Shown here one piece after another: positions 1-7,153 of a DNA stretch of 31,416 nucleotides. Each line of letters begins with the position of its first letter. Position 1 is the first letter of the stretch. This stretch comes from JAGNHB01 sp964436005 (GTDB taxonomy: Bacteria; Acidobacteriota; JAAYUB01): assembly GCA_964436005.1 (NCBI GenBank), contig CAYTBK010000037.1, positions 1 to 31,416 on the forward strand. The letters run 5' to 3'. The position numbers and the translations under genes are program-made. A model generated the notes under the pieces. That model did not search any database and had not been told where the DNA came from. It worked only from the letters and a program-made list of their open reading frames with translations.

Positions 1-180
1 TGGCTCATCGAGGGCTGGGGCGTGGAGCCCGACCAGACCGTGGACAACCTGCCCCACGAAACCTTCGGCGGGCGGGACGCCCAACTGGAAGCGGCGGTGG
101 CCCACCTGCTGGCGCGGATGAAGGAATCGCCGGTTGTGCCCGTCGTCACACCTCCGAAACCGGACAAATCCTTCCCGTGA
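1..180 (+). CDS. S41 family peptidase, tricorn-like (C-terminal end only)
   Basis: The window opens inside an open frame that encodes the last 59 residues of a protein and stops with TGA at 178-180. The visible stretch, with GWGVEPDQTVDNLPHETF followed by DAQLEAAVAHLL, matches the typical end of tricorn-like S41 serine peptidases, in which a 'GVEPD' turn and an 'NLPH' segment follow the C-terminal-processing protease fold. Family knowledge: these enzymes degrade peptides and often have beta-propeller domains at the N-terminus. The catalytic residues lie outside the window, so activity cannot be judged. The tail ends in a proline- and lysine-rich segment that looks disordered. Confidence 0.8.
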   Translation, partial: WLIEGWGVEPDQTVDNLPHETFGGRDAQLEAAVAHLLARMKESPVVPVVTPPKPDKSFP

Positions 181-218
181 AAAAAAGTTGAGGGAAAAGG
201 AGAATTGTGGCATGATAC

Positions 219-337
219 AAGTGTTGCGGGTCTTCGTGTCACAAACGATTCACACATGACAACACCAATTAAACACCTACCCATTGAGTGTATCCCGCCT
301 AAAAAAGAACCACTTATCACGAAGACCCGCAACATTT
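219..337. repeat. Inverted repeat (20-bp arms, 19 matching) around an AT-richer spacer upstream of ndk
   Basis: Positions 219-238 and 318-337 are inverted copies of each other with a single mismatch; the core TGTTGCGGGTCTTCGTG (222-238) is a perfect 17-bp match to 318-334. The 79-bp spacer is clearly more AT-rich than the surrounding coding DNA and encodes nothing convincing. The element could be a long-range RNA hairpin in the ndk leader, a pair of regulator sites, or a small non-autonomous mobile element. No target-site duplication is evident at the ends, which argues mildly against the last option. Confidence 0.75.
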
Positions 338-345
338 CAGCCTTC

Positions 346-363
346 GGGCGGCACGGGCCGCCC
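346..363 (+). other. Short GC hairpin in ndk leader
   Basis: GGGCGGC (346-352) and GCCGCCC (357-363) form a perfect 7-bp stem with a 4-nt loop. No T-tract follows, so it is not a clear intrinsic terminator. It may help end transcription of the S41 gene or structure the ndk leader. Confidence 0.4.
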
Positions 364-420
364 AAAGCTATTTCGCCCTGCGGCCATACGAAGTAACGTC
401 AAACCCATCAGGAGTTCGTG

Positions 421-843
421 GTGAAGGAAAAAACCCTGGCCATCATAAAGCCCGATGCCATGAAAGCCGGCCACGCCGGAAAGATCATGGACATGATCCT
501 GGCCGCCGGCTTTGAACTGGCCGCCGTCGACCGGTTCCAGCTCACCCACCGGCAGGCGGAGGGATTTTACCGGGTGCACAGCGGGAAGCCCTTTTTCCCG
601 GGGCTCGTCGAATTCATGTCAGAAGGCCCGATCCTCGTCCTGGTCCTGGAACGGGAGAACGCCATCGCCCGCTGGCGCGAGCTCATGGGTCCCACGGACC
701 CGGCCGCAGCGCCGGAGGGGACGGTTCGGAAGCTGTACGGGAACACCCTCCAGCGCAACGCCGTCCACGGGTCGGACAGCCCGGAAACGGCGGCCTTCGA
801 AATCGGTTATTTCTTCGCCGGAATAACCTTCGCCAGGGGTTGA
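421..843 (+). CDS. ndk: Nucleoside diphosphate kinase
   Basis: Nucleoside diphosphate kinase transfers the gamma phosphate of ATP to other (deoxy)nucleoside diphosphates through a phosphohistidine in the cytoplasm. The protein is 140 residues, the usual length. It starts with the KTLAIIKPDAM strand-turn and holds the catalytic NAVHGSDSPETAAFE motif with the active-site histidine near residue 116. Two GTG codons lie side by side at 418 and 421; an AGGAG at 410-414 is better spaced for the second, so 421 is chosen. The stop codon overlaps the possible TTG start of the next gene, which suggests translational coupling with the HEAT-repeat gene. Confidence 0.95.
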   Translation: MKEKTLAIIKPDAMKAGHAGKIMDMILAAGFELAAVDRFQLTHRQAEGFYRVHSGKPFFPGLVEFMSEGPILVLVLERENAIARWRELMGPTDPAAAPEGTVRKLYGNTLQRNAVHGSDSPETAAFEIGYFFAGITFARG

Positions 844-1592
844 CCGTGAGCCTCCGCGAAGTGTTTTCCAATTACCGCGACCAGCGCGCCCGGAAGCGCG
901 TGGACAAGCTCACCCGCCGCCTCTGCCAGAAGTACTGCCAGCCCCCCGAGCGTTTCGCCGCCGCGGAAGAACTGGCCGGCATGGAAGGCGAGGAGGCCGT
1001 TTTCGCCCTCCTGCAGCGCTTCGGGGTGCAGATGCCGCAGATCATCGAAGACGCCGAAGAGAAACACTACGTCTACGAACTCGTCCAGGCGAAGGGCGAA
1101 AGAGCCGTTCCCTCCATCCTGCGATTCATCCGGGAAAAGGAAAGCCTGGTCTACCCCCTGAAGCTCCTTCGCGAAATCGCCGGCGCCGAGGCTTTCCGCC
1201 GACATGTGCTGGAGGCGCTGCGCGAGTTCGCCCCGGAGTACAACCGGGTGCCTGAGAAAAAGATCGACCTCATCGACTCCCTCGACGGTTTTGCCGGCCC
1301 CGACATCGCGGAGGCCATCCTGCCTTTCCTGGCCGACCCCAGCGACGACGTCGTGGTCAAGGCCCTGGAAGTCCTTTCCCGGCATCCCGGGGAGGAGGAG
1401 CGGATTCGCGACGCCTTTTTGGAGCTGCTGGTCAACTGCGAGGGCAAACCTCGTGTCCGACGGCGCATCCTTGAACTTTTCAAGGATTTGCACTGGAAGG
1501 TGACGGGGTTCCGAAAGAAGGTCGAAGACGTGCTGATGGAAGAGTTCTATCTCGACAAGAAGGGCTTCCTCAAGCGCGTGGGAGAAAATTGA
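840..1592 (+). CDS. HEAT-repeat protein
   Basis: This encodes about 250 residues of alpha-helical solenoid type, with repeated helix pairs such as AVPSILRFI and DIAEAILPFLADPSDDVVVKA that fit HEAT repeats. There is no signal peptide and no membrane segment, so it is probably a cytoplasmic scaffold or protein-binding factor. The start is either TTG at 840, overlapping the ndk stop codon, or GTG at 846; neither has a strong separate ribosome site, as expected for coupling. It sits between ndk and an FHA protein, and its partner cannot be inferred from sequence alone. Confidence 0.75.
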   Translation: MTVSLREVFSNYRDQRARKRVDKLTRRLCQKYCQPPERFAAAEELAGMEGEEAVFALLQRFGVQMPQIIEDAEEKHYVYELVQAKGERAVPSILRFIREKESLVYPLKLLREIAGAEAFRRHVLEALREFAPEYNRVPEKKIDLIDSLDGFAGPDIAEAILPFLADPSDDVVVKALEVLSRHPGEEERIRDAFLELLVNCEGKPRVRRRILELFKDLHWKVTGFRKKVEDVLMEEFYLDKKGFLKRVGEN

Positions 1593-1657
1593 CCCCCGGA
1601 CCGTGCTGCGTGCATCTACATTTTAAACCAGGACACCCTCTTGGCAAGGCGGAGGAC

Positions 1658-2761
1658 ATGACCGACAGGGTTGGGCCCCGATTCACACTGCCTTTGGCTG
1701 CGCCTCTTTCCGCGCCGCTGGCCCAGGCCGGCCAGGACACCACCTGGCTGCTCTGGTTCCTGGCCACCCTGGGCGCCCTGTCTTTCGTGGCCGTCGTCGT
1801 CCTGCTCATCGTCATGGCCACCCGCAAGGGCCAGACCGGCTATGGCCCGTCCCGCGACCGCGACGCCTATCCCGGCCAGGGCTACCCACCGGCCCCGCCG
1901 CCCCCGTGGGCGGTCCCCCCGGCGCCGTACCCGCCTTCCGCCCGGCCGCCCGCAGCGGCTCCGCCGCCTTATCCCGGCCCGCCATCCCCGGCCACGCCTC
2001 CGGTCCCGGGCTACCCGCCCTGGCCGGCTCAACCGCCGGCGCCCCTGCCGCCCGCAGCGAGCCCGTACGATCGTCCCATCGGCAGCCAGCCCGGCCCATA
2101 CGGCGCCGCGCCCCCCCCGTCCGCGATGCAAAGCGTCTGGAACCGCCCGGCGGCCGAACCGCCCGGCGCATCGGAAACCGGCTTCCACCGGGCCAGGGAA
2201 CAGCGGCCGGCCCCGATACAGCACCCGTCTCTGGCCGAAACGGTGATGGCGCTTCACCCTTCGGCCGCCCCGTCCTCCCAGGGGAAACCGGAGGCAGGCC
2301 CTCCCCCCGATTTGAACGCGCCGGGAAAACCGGCCTCCCCCAAGGCGCCGGGCGCGCCGTGCTCCCCCTATTCCGAGACGGTCTCCGTTCCGCCCCCGGC
2401 CAGATCCGCCACCGCCCCGGAAGAGGGGGAGGCCGCCGCCGAAACCGTCAAGCAGACCCTGGTGGAGGACTTCGACACCTCCGAGCGCCTGGTCGCCGAA
2501 ACGGGACCGCTGGCCGGATCCTCTTTCCCCCTCTTCGGCAAGGTCAAGATCGGCCGGGCCCCCGACAACGACATCGTCCTGGCCGACAAGAAGGTCTCCT
2601 CCCATCACGCCATGATCAACCGCCTGGGCCCGAAACTCATGGTCACGGACCTGAACAGCACCAACGGCACCGTGCTCAACGGAATCCGGATCACCGACCC
2701 CGTGGCGGCCCTCTACGGCGACAAACTGATCGTGGGAGACACCCGGTTCGTATTCAGCTGA
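1658..2761 (+). CDS. FHA-domain membrane protein with proline-rich linker
   Basis: The 367-residue protein has one membrane helix near residues 25-50 (LLWFLATLGALSFVAVVVLL), a long linker of Pro, Ala and Gly to about residue 270, and a C-terminal forkhead-associated domain. The FHA domain shows the expected phosphothreonine-binding signature: KIGRAPDNDIVLADKK, then SSHH, then DLNSTNGTVLNG. FHA domains bind phosphothreonine peptides, so this is likely a membrane-tethered reader of Ser/Thr kinase signalling. ATG 1658 is chosen because GGAGG lies just before it, although the spacing is short; an in-frame TTG at 1589 overlaps the previous stop, but the intervening translation looks non-native. 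The gene ends 8 bp inside the convergent PduS-like gene. Confidence 0.85.
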   Translation: MTDRVGPRFTLPLAAPLSAPLAQAGQDTTWLLWFLATLGALSFVAVVVLLIVMATRKGQTGYGPSRDRDAYPGQGYPPAPPPPWAVPPAPYPPSARPPAAAPPPYPGPPSPATPPVPGYPPWPAQPPAPLPPAASPYDRPIGSQPGPYGAAPPPSAMQSVWNRPAAEPPGASETGFHRAREQRPAPIQHPSLAETVMALHPSAAPSSQGKPEAGPPPDLNAPGKPASPKAPGAPCSPYSETVSVPPPARSATAPEEGEAAAETVKQTLVEDFDTSERLVAETGPLAGSSFPLFGKVKIGRAPDNDIVLADKKVSSHHAMINRLGPKLMVTDLNSTNGTVLNGIRITDPVAALYGDKLIVGDTRFVFS

Positions 2762-4091
2762 ACAATTTCAGGAGTACTGACTGTTCGTCCACCGCCGCCA
2801 CCAGGCCGGCCGCCGGGGCGTGCACGGCGGCCGAGGGACCGTCCGGGGCCGGACGGCCCAGCAGTTGCCCCGCCTCGACCCGCTCTCCCACCCGGACAAC
2901 GCCGACGGCGGCCCTCCCGGCGTGCTGGCGGAAGGGCACGGTGAGCGCCGGCGGCAGGGGAAACTCGCCGGAAAAACGGTGCGCGGACCGGTATCGGTGC
3001 AGCCCGAGCCGCCGGTAGACGGTCGCGGTGGGCACGCTGTGACAGGCCCCCTCGGGCGGGGGGACCGGGTCTTCCCCCGCAGGGGCTGGGGGACGGGCCA
3101 GGTTTTTGCGGGCCTCCAGGATGAGGCGCCGCGGGGAGATCCCGAAAGGGCAGGCGACCAGCGAACACAGGCCGCAACCCGAGCAGTTGAACAGCGCGGA
3201 CGTGCGGTAGGGGGAGTAGTCGCGGGCGGAGCCGACAAGCCGCATGATCCGGTGCGGGGCGAGGTCGTGGCCGAGCAGGCGGCGGGAGCACGCCTCGCTG
3301 CAGAGGGCGCACTGGCAGCAGGCGCTTTCGGCCAAGCGGACGCTCCGCGCCAGCGGCCGGACGCGTTCGAGCACTGCCGGGTGCCCCTCGGGCAAGGCGA
3401 TGACGGCCGACGTGGTCTTCCGCACCACGTCGTCCGGGAAGGCGAGCGCGCCCATGAGGACGCCCCCCTCGAGGAGGCGGCAATCGGGTTCCGCCGTTCC
3501 CCCGCAGGCTTCCACCAGGTCGCCGAAACGCACGCCGACGGGCGCCTCGAACGTTCCGGGCCGGGCCACCGCGCCGGCCACGGTGACGTATCGGCGGGTC
3601 AGGGGCTCTCCCCGCAGGGCACGGGAAATGGCCCGGAAGGTGGAGACGTTGCCGACCATGACGCCCCGCTGGGCCGGAATGACGCCGGCGGGCAGAACCT
3701 GGCCCAGGGCGGCGCGGATGACGAAGAGCTCGTCCCCGGAGGGGTAGGCGTCCTCCAGGAGGACCGTGACGAAGCGCAGTCGTCCGGCCGTTTCCGGCAC
3801 GGGGAGCAGGGAAGCGTTCTTGCGTTTGACGGCGATGTGGATGGCGGGCCGGCCGCAGGCTGCGGCCACGGCCTCCGCCCCTTCCAGGACCTCGTCGAAG
3901 TGGTGCCGGAGAACGAAGTAGTCGCAGTCCAGCAGTGGCTCGCACTCGGCGCCGTTGACCACCACGTGGGTCAGGTCCGGCCGCAGTTTCCAGTGGGTGG
4001 GGAACCCGCCGCCGCCCATGCCCACGATGCCGGCCGAGGCGACCAGGTCCTTCAGCCGTTCGTACGTCAGATCTTTCGGCAGAGGGGTCAT
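2754..4091 (-). CDS. PduS/RnfC-type flavin and 4Fe-4S electron-transfer protein of a microcompartment
   Basis: The 445-residue protein has the RnfC/PduS layout. A glycine-rich nucleotide/FMN loop, GMGGGGFPTHWKL, lies at residues 24-36, and NGAECEPLL follows at about 46. A central SLBB-like segment comes next, then two ferredoxin-like clusters: Cys-x2-Cys-x2-Cys-x3-Cys near 254-265, and CSGCGLCSLVACP near 302-314. The C-terminal domain is barrel-sandwich-like. PduS, the family member in propanediol microcompartments, uses NADH to reduce cobalamin or passes electrons across the shell. The adjacent shell genes make this assignment more likely than a respiratory Rnf subunit, and no rnfABDEG genes are seen. 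ATG 4091 has GGGAGG 8 nt upstream; an upstream in-frame ATG at 4121 is not preferred. A strong hairpin separates it from the shell gene upstream. Confidence 0.85.
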   Translation of the reverse strand: MTPLPKDLTYERLKDLVASAGIVGMGGGGFPTHWKLRPDLTHVVVNGAECEPLLDCDYFVLRHHFDEVLEGAEAVAAACGRPAIHIAVKRKNASLLPVPETAGRLRFVTVLLEDAYPSGDELFVIRAALGQVLPAGVIPAQRGVMVGNVSTFRAISRALRGEPLTRRYVTVAGAVARPGTFEAPVGVRFGDLVEACGGTAEPDCRLLEGGVLMGALAFPDDVVRKTTSAVIALPEGHPAVLERVRPLARSVRLAESACCQCALCSEACSRRLLGHDLAPHRIMRLVGSARDYSPYRTSALFNCSGCGLCSLVACPFGISPRRLILEARKNLARPPAPAGEDPVPPPEGACHSVPTATVYRRLGLHRYRSAHRFSGEFPLPPALTVPFRQHAGRAAVGVVRVGERVEAGQLLGRPAPDGPSAAVHAPAAGLVAAVDEQSVLLKLFS

Positions 4092-4143
4092 GGAACCGTC
4101 CTCCCGCGATGCCGGCCGCACCCGAGCGGCCCGATCAAATCAA

Positions 4144-4167
4144 AATGCGGCGCCGGGGCGCCGCATT
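4144..4167 (-). terminator. Intrinsic terminator or attenuator between EutN-like and PduS-like genes
   Basis: AATGCGGCGCC (4144-4154) and GGCGCCGCATT (4157-4167) form a perfect 11-bp inverted repeat. Read leftward, the hairpin is followed by TTTTGATTTG, a reasonable U-rich tail. It lies between two genes of the same direction, so it probably lowers PduS-like expression relative to the shell genes. Confidence 0.75.
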
Positions 4168-4216
4168 CGTTTTCCGTCCTGTCGATCTCCCGCCGTTCCC
4201 GGGATCACCGCGCGGA

Positions 4217-4486
4217 TCAGCGGTCGATCTCGATCGCGTCCACGATCCCGACAATGGAGGCATCCACGGGGTGATCCTTCATGCCGTGGGCCAACCGGGC
4301 CGACGACCCGGCCACGATGAGCACCGTCTCGCCGGCGCCGGCCCCGACCGTGTCCACGGCGACCAAATGCCCGCCGAAGGCCCCGGTCTCAGGGTCTATC
4401 TTGGCCACCACCAGAAGTTTCCGCCCCTCGAGCCGGGGATCCTTACGTGTGGCGACTACGGTGCCGCGAACCTTTCCGATCAGCAT
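4217..4486 (-). CDS. EutN/CcmL-family microcompartment vertex (pentamer) protein
   Basis: The 89-residue protein matches the BMC-P family in length and pattern. It starts with MLIGKVRGTVVATRKDPRLEG, continues with LLVVAKIDPETG, and ends with VGAGAGETVLIVAGSSAR and a VDASIVGIVD strand. Family proteins form pentamers that cap the vertices of the icosahedral shell. The gene lies 24 bp downstream of the BMC hexamer gene on the same strand and is very probably co-transcribed with it. The ribosome site before ATG 4486 is weak (AGGCGG), in line with the lower copy number expected for vertex proteins. Confidence 0.92.
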   Translation of the reverse strand: MLIGKVRGTVVATRKDPRLEGRKLLVVAKIDPETGAFGGHLVAVDTVGAGAGETVLIVAGSSARLAHGMKDHPVDASIVGIVDAIEIDR

Positions 4487-4510
4487 GCGAGCAACCGCCT
4501 GGCCGGGGAA

Positions 4511-4807
4511 CTACTTCTTGGCCTTCGGGACGATGGGCAGAACCTCGTCCAGGTTGGCATGGGGTCTCGGGATGACGTGCACGGCGACGAGTTCGCCGAT
4601 CTTGCGGGAGGCCGCCGCGCCGGCGTCGGTGGCCGCCTTGACGGCCGCGACATCGCCGCGCACCACGGCCGTGACGAAGCCGCCGCCGGTCTTTTCATAG
4701 CCGACCAGGACGACTTTCGCCGCCTTGACCATCGCATCCGCCGCTTCCACCATGGCGGCGAACGATTTCGTTTCGATCATGCCCAGGGCTTCCAAAGAAT
4801 CGGACAT
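4511..4807 (-). CDS. BMC-domain shell hexamer protein (EutM/PduA type)
   Basis: This encodes a 98-residue single BMC domain with the hallmark sequence LGMIETKSFAAMVEAADAMV, then VVLVGYEKTGGGFVTAVVRG, AVKAATDAGA and the ending VHVIPRPHANLD. Such proteins form hexagonal tiles that make the flat facets of microcompartments, with a central pore lined by the loop after GYEK. Here that loop reads TGGGF where PduA and EutM usually have IGSGL. The GAGGAGG site just before ATG 4807 is strong, suggesting high expression. It is the first gene of a cassette BMC-H, EutN-like, PduS-like, with a candidate promoter at 4866-4895. Confidence 0.95.
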   Translation of the reverse strand: MSDSLEALGMIETKSFAAMVEAADAMVKAAKVVLVGYEKTGGGFVTAVVRGDVAAVKAATDAGAAASRKIGELVAVHVIPRPHANLDEVLPIVPKAKK

Positions 4808-4865
4808 CGTTCCTCCTCAAGGGATTCAAGATCCGCCGAACACCTTTCGCTCCGGCTTTCGGCGC

Positions 4866-4895
4866 ATTGTAACCAAACACCCCGTTTCATTGCAA
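4866..4895 (-). promoter_or_regulatory. Candidate promoter of the microcompartment cassette
   Basis: On the minus strand TTGCAA (4890-4895) and TACAAT (4866-4871) are separated by 18 bp, giving a -10 box with five of six consensus bases and a -35 box with four of six. It lies in the 121-bp gap between fusA and the BMC hexamer gene, leaving a leader of about 50 nt. It suggests the cassette is not simply read through from fusA. Confidence 0.55.
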
Positions 4896-4928
4896 GCCCG
4901 TTCCGGCCGGGCGAAGGAATTCCCGCCG

Positions 4929-7007
4929 TCAGGACTTCTTGTTCCCTTCGATCATTTCCTTGGCCAGGTGCTGCGGCATGGGCTCGTAGCAGGCGAAGTG
5001 CATGGAGTAGGTCGCCCGGCCCTGCGTCAGCGAGCGCAGGTCCGTGGCGTAACCGAACATTTCGCCCAGCGGCACCCGGGAGGCGATGACCTGGGTGGTG
5101 CCGCGGCGTTCCAGGTTGGAAATACGGCCGCGCCGGGAGTTGAGGTTGCCCATGACGTCGCCCATGTACTCATCGGGCGTCACCACCTCCACGGTCATGA
5201 TGGGTTCCAGCAGCACGGGAGCGGCCTTGCGGGCAGCCTCTTTGAAACCCATGGAGCCAGCGATCTTGAAGGCCATTTCCGAGGAGTCGACCTCGTGGTA
5301 GGACCCGTCGATCAGAGAGACGCGGAGGTCCACCATCTCGAAGCCGGCCAGGACGCCGGTGTCCATGGCGTCGCGGACGCCCTTCTCCACGGCCGGGATG
5401 TACTCCCTGGGGATGGACCCGCCGACGATCTTGTTCTCGAACTCGAATCCCTTGCCAGGTTCCAGCGGCTCCACCGTCAACTTGACGTGGCCATACTGCC
5501 CGTGGCCGCCCGTCTGCCGGACGAACCGGCCGTCGGCCGTCACGCTGCGGGTGATGGTTTCGCGCAGCGCCACCTCCGGCCGCCCCACGCGGGCCTCGAC
5601 GGAGAACTCGCGCTGCATCCGGTCGACGATGATCTCCAGGTGCAGCTCGCCCATGCCGGAAATGATGGTCTGGCCCGTTTCGTCGTCCACCTTCACCTTG
5701 AAGGTCGGGTCTTCGGCCGAAAGCTTGTTGAGGGCCACGCCCATCTTGTCCATGTCGGCCTGGGTGCGCGGTTCGATGGCCACGGAGATGACCGGGGCAG
5801 GGAACTCGATGGACTCGAGGAGGACGGGGTTCTGCTTGTCGCAGATCGTGTCGCCCGTCTTGACGTTCTTCAGCCCCACTGCGGCGGCGATGTCGCCGGC
5901 CCAGACTTCCTCGATCTCCTCGCGCTTGTTGGCGTGCATCTTGAGGATGCGGCCCACCCGCTCGTTGGCCCGACGCCCGGGGTTGTAGACCGTGGAGCCC
6001 GAGCCGACCCGGCCGCTGTACACCCGGAAAAAGGCCAGCGACCCGACGTAGGGGTCCGTCATGATCTTGAATACCAGCCCGGCGAAGGGCTCCTCGTCGG
6101 AGGAGGCCCGCTCCGCCGCCTCGCCCTTCTCGTCCGTCCCCTTGACGGGGGGGATGTCCAGGGGGGAGGGCAGAAAGTCGATGATGGCGTCCAGCAGCGG
6201 CTGCACGCCCTTGTTCTTGAAGGAAGCGCCGCAGAGAACCGGCACGAATTTCATGGCCAGGGTGCCTTTCCGGATGCAGTCCAGGATTTCCGCCTCGGTC
6301 ACTTCTTCCCCATCCAGGTAGCGGGCCATGGTGGCCTCGTCCATCTCCACGCAGGTCTCGAGCATCCGATCGCGGTAGGTTTCCGCTTCCGCCCGCATGT
6401 CTTCCGGGATGTCGCGGACCTCGAACTTGGCGCCGAGGGAATCGCCCTCGTAGTAGTAGGCCTTCATCCGGATCAGGTCGATGGCGCCGAGGAAGGAGTC
6501 CTCCTTGCCGATGGGCAGCTGGACGGCCAGCGGCTCGGCGTCCAGCCGGGCCTTCATCATGGCCAGGCAGTTGACGAAGTCGGCGCCGGTGCGGTCCATC
6601 TTGTTGACGAAGGCGATGCGCGGGACGCCGTACCGGTCGGCCTGGCGCCACACCGTCTCGGACTGGGGCTGCACCCCGCCCACGGCACAGAACACGGCCA
6701 CGCAGCCGTCCAGGACCCGGAGGGACCGCTCCACTTCGGCGGTGAAGTCCACGTGGCCCGGGGTGTCGATCAGGTTGATGCGGTGATCGCGCCAGAAGCA
6801 GGTGGTGGCCGCGGAGGTGATGGTGATGCCGCGCTCCTGTTCCTGGACCATCCAGTCCATGGTGGCCGTGCCCGAGTCTACGTCCCCGAGGCGGTGGGTG
6901 ATTCCCGTATAGAACAGGATTCTCTCGGTGGTGGTCGTCTTCCCGGCGTCGATGTGCGCCATGATGCCGAGGTTGCGAATGCGGTTCAGTGGGGTCGTGC
7001 GTGCCAT
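4929..7007 (-). CDS. fusA: Translation elongation factor G
   Basis: EF-G is the GTPase that drives ribosome translocation. The 692-residue length is standard. The G-domain motifs are complete: AHIDAGKTTTTE at residues 17-28, RGITITSAATT for switch I, DTPGH near 81-85 and NKMD near 134-137. Domains II to V follow, including the GGSIPREYIPAVEKG segment of domain IV. ATG 7007 has AGGAG about 10 nt upstream. It lies downstream of rpsL and rpsG in the usual str order, but a strong terminator separates it from rpsG and no tuf gene follows. Domain sequence fits the canonical EF-G1 group. Confidence 0.97.
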   Translation of the reverse strand: MARTTPLNRIRNLGIMAHIDAGKTTTTERILFYTGITHRLGDVDSGTATMDWMVQEQERGITITSAATTCFWRDHRINLIDTPGHVDFTAEVERSLRVLDGCVAVFCAVGGVQPQSETVWRQADRYGVPRIAFVNKMDRTGADFVNCLAMMKARLDAEPLAVQLPIGKEDSFLGAIDLIRMKAYYYEGDSLGAKFEVRDIPEDMRAEAETYRDRMLETCVEMDEATMARYLDGEEVTEAEILDCIRKGTLAMKFVPVLCGASFKNKGVQPLLDAIIDFLPSPLDIPPVKGTDEKGEAAERASSDEEPFAGLVFKIMTDPYVGSLAFFRVYSGRVGSGSTVYNPGRRANERVGRILKMHANKREEIEEVWAGDIAAAVGLKNVKTGDTICDKQNPVLLESIEFPAPVISVAIEPRTQADMDKMGVALNKLSAEDPTFKVKVDDETGQTIISGMGELHLEIIVDRMQREFSVEARVGRPEVALRETITRSVTADGRFVRQTGGHGQYGHVKLTVEPLEPGKGFEFENKIVGGSIPREYIPAVEKGVRDAMDTGVLAGFEMVDLRVSLIDGSYHEVDSSEMAFKIAGSMGFKEAARKAAPVLLEPIMTVEVVTPDEYMGDVMGNLNSRRGRISNLERRGTTQVIASRVPLGEMFGYATDLRSLTQGRATYSMHFACYEPMPQHLAKEMIEGNKKS

Positions 7008-7100
7008 ATCCAGATCGCTCCTTGCCCTATAGAAGGGAAACAGAACCGCATGTCCGGTACCAACCCGGGGATGTGATTCCGAAAAAACCGTATCTCAAAA

Positions 7101-7130
7101 AGAATGCAGTCCGAGAGCGGACTGCATTCT
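7101..7130 (-). terminator. Strong intrinsic terminator between rpsG and fusA
   Basis: AGAATGCAGTCCG (7101-7113) and CGGACTGCATTCT (7118-7130) form a perfect 13-bp stem with a 4-nt loop. On the minus strand the stem is followed by TTTTGAG and a few bases later by TTTTTT. This should end or attenuate the rpsL-rpsG transcript before fusA, so fusA needs its own start or regulated read-through. Confidence 0.85.
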
Positions 7131-7153
7131 CCATCGTTGAACTGTTGTGGGGG

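Noticed and set aside
205..396. A 63-codon open frame upstream of ndk
   Set aside because: It spans both arms of the inverted repeat, has no clear ribosome site or family resemblance, and is explained by chance.
2754..4091. The PduS-like gene as RnfC of a respiratory Rnf complex
   Set aside because: No rnfA, B, D, E or G gene is adjacent and shell genes are; the length also suits PduS. RnfC cannot be fully excluded.
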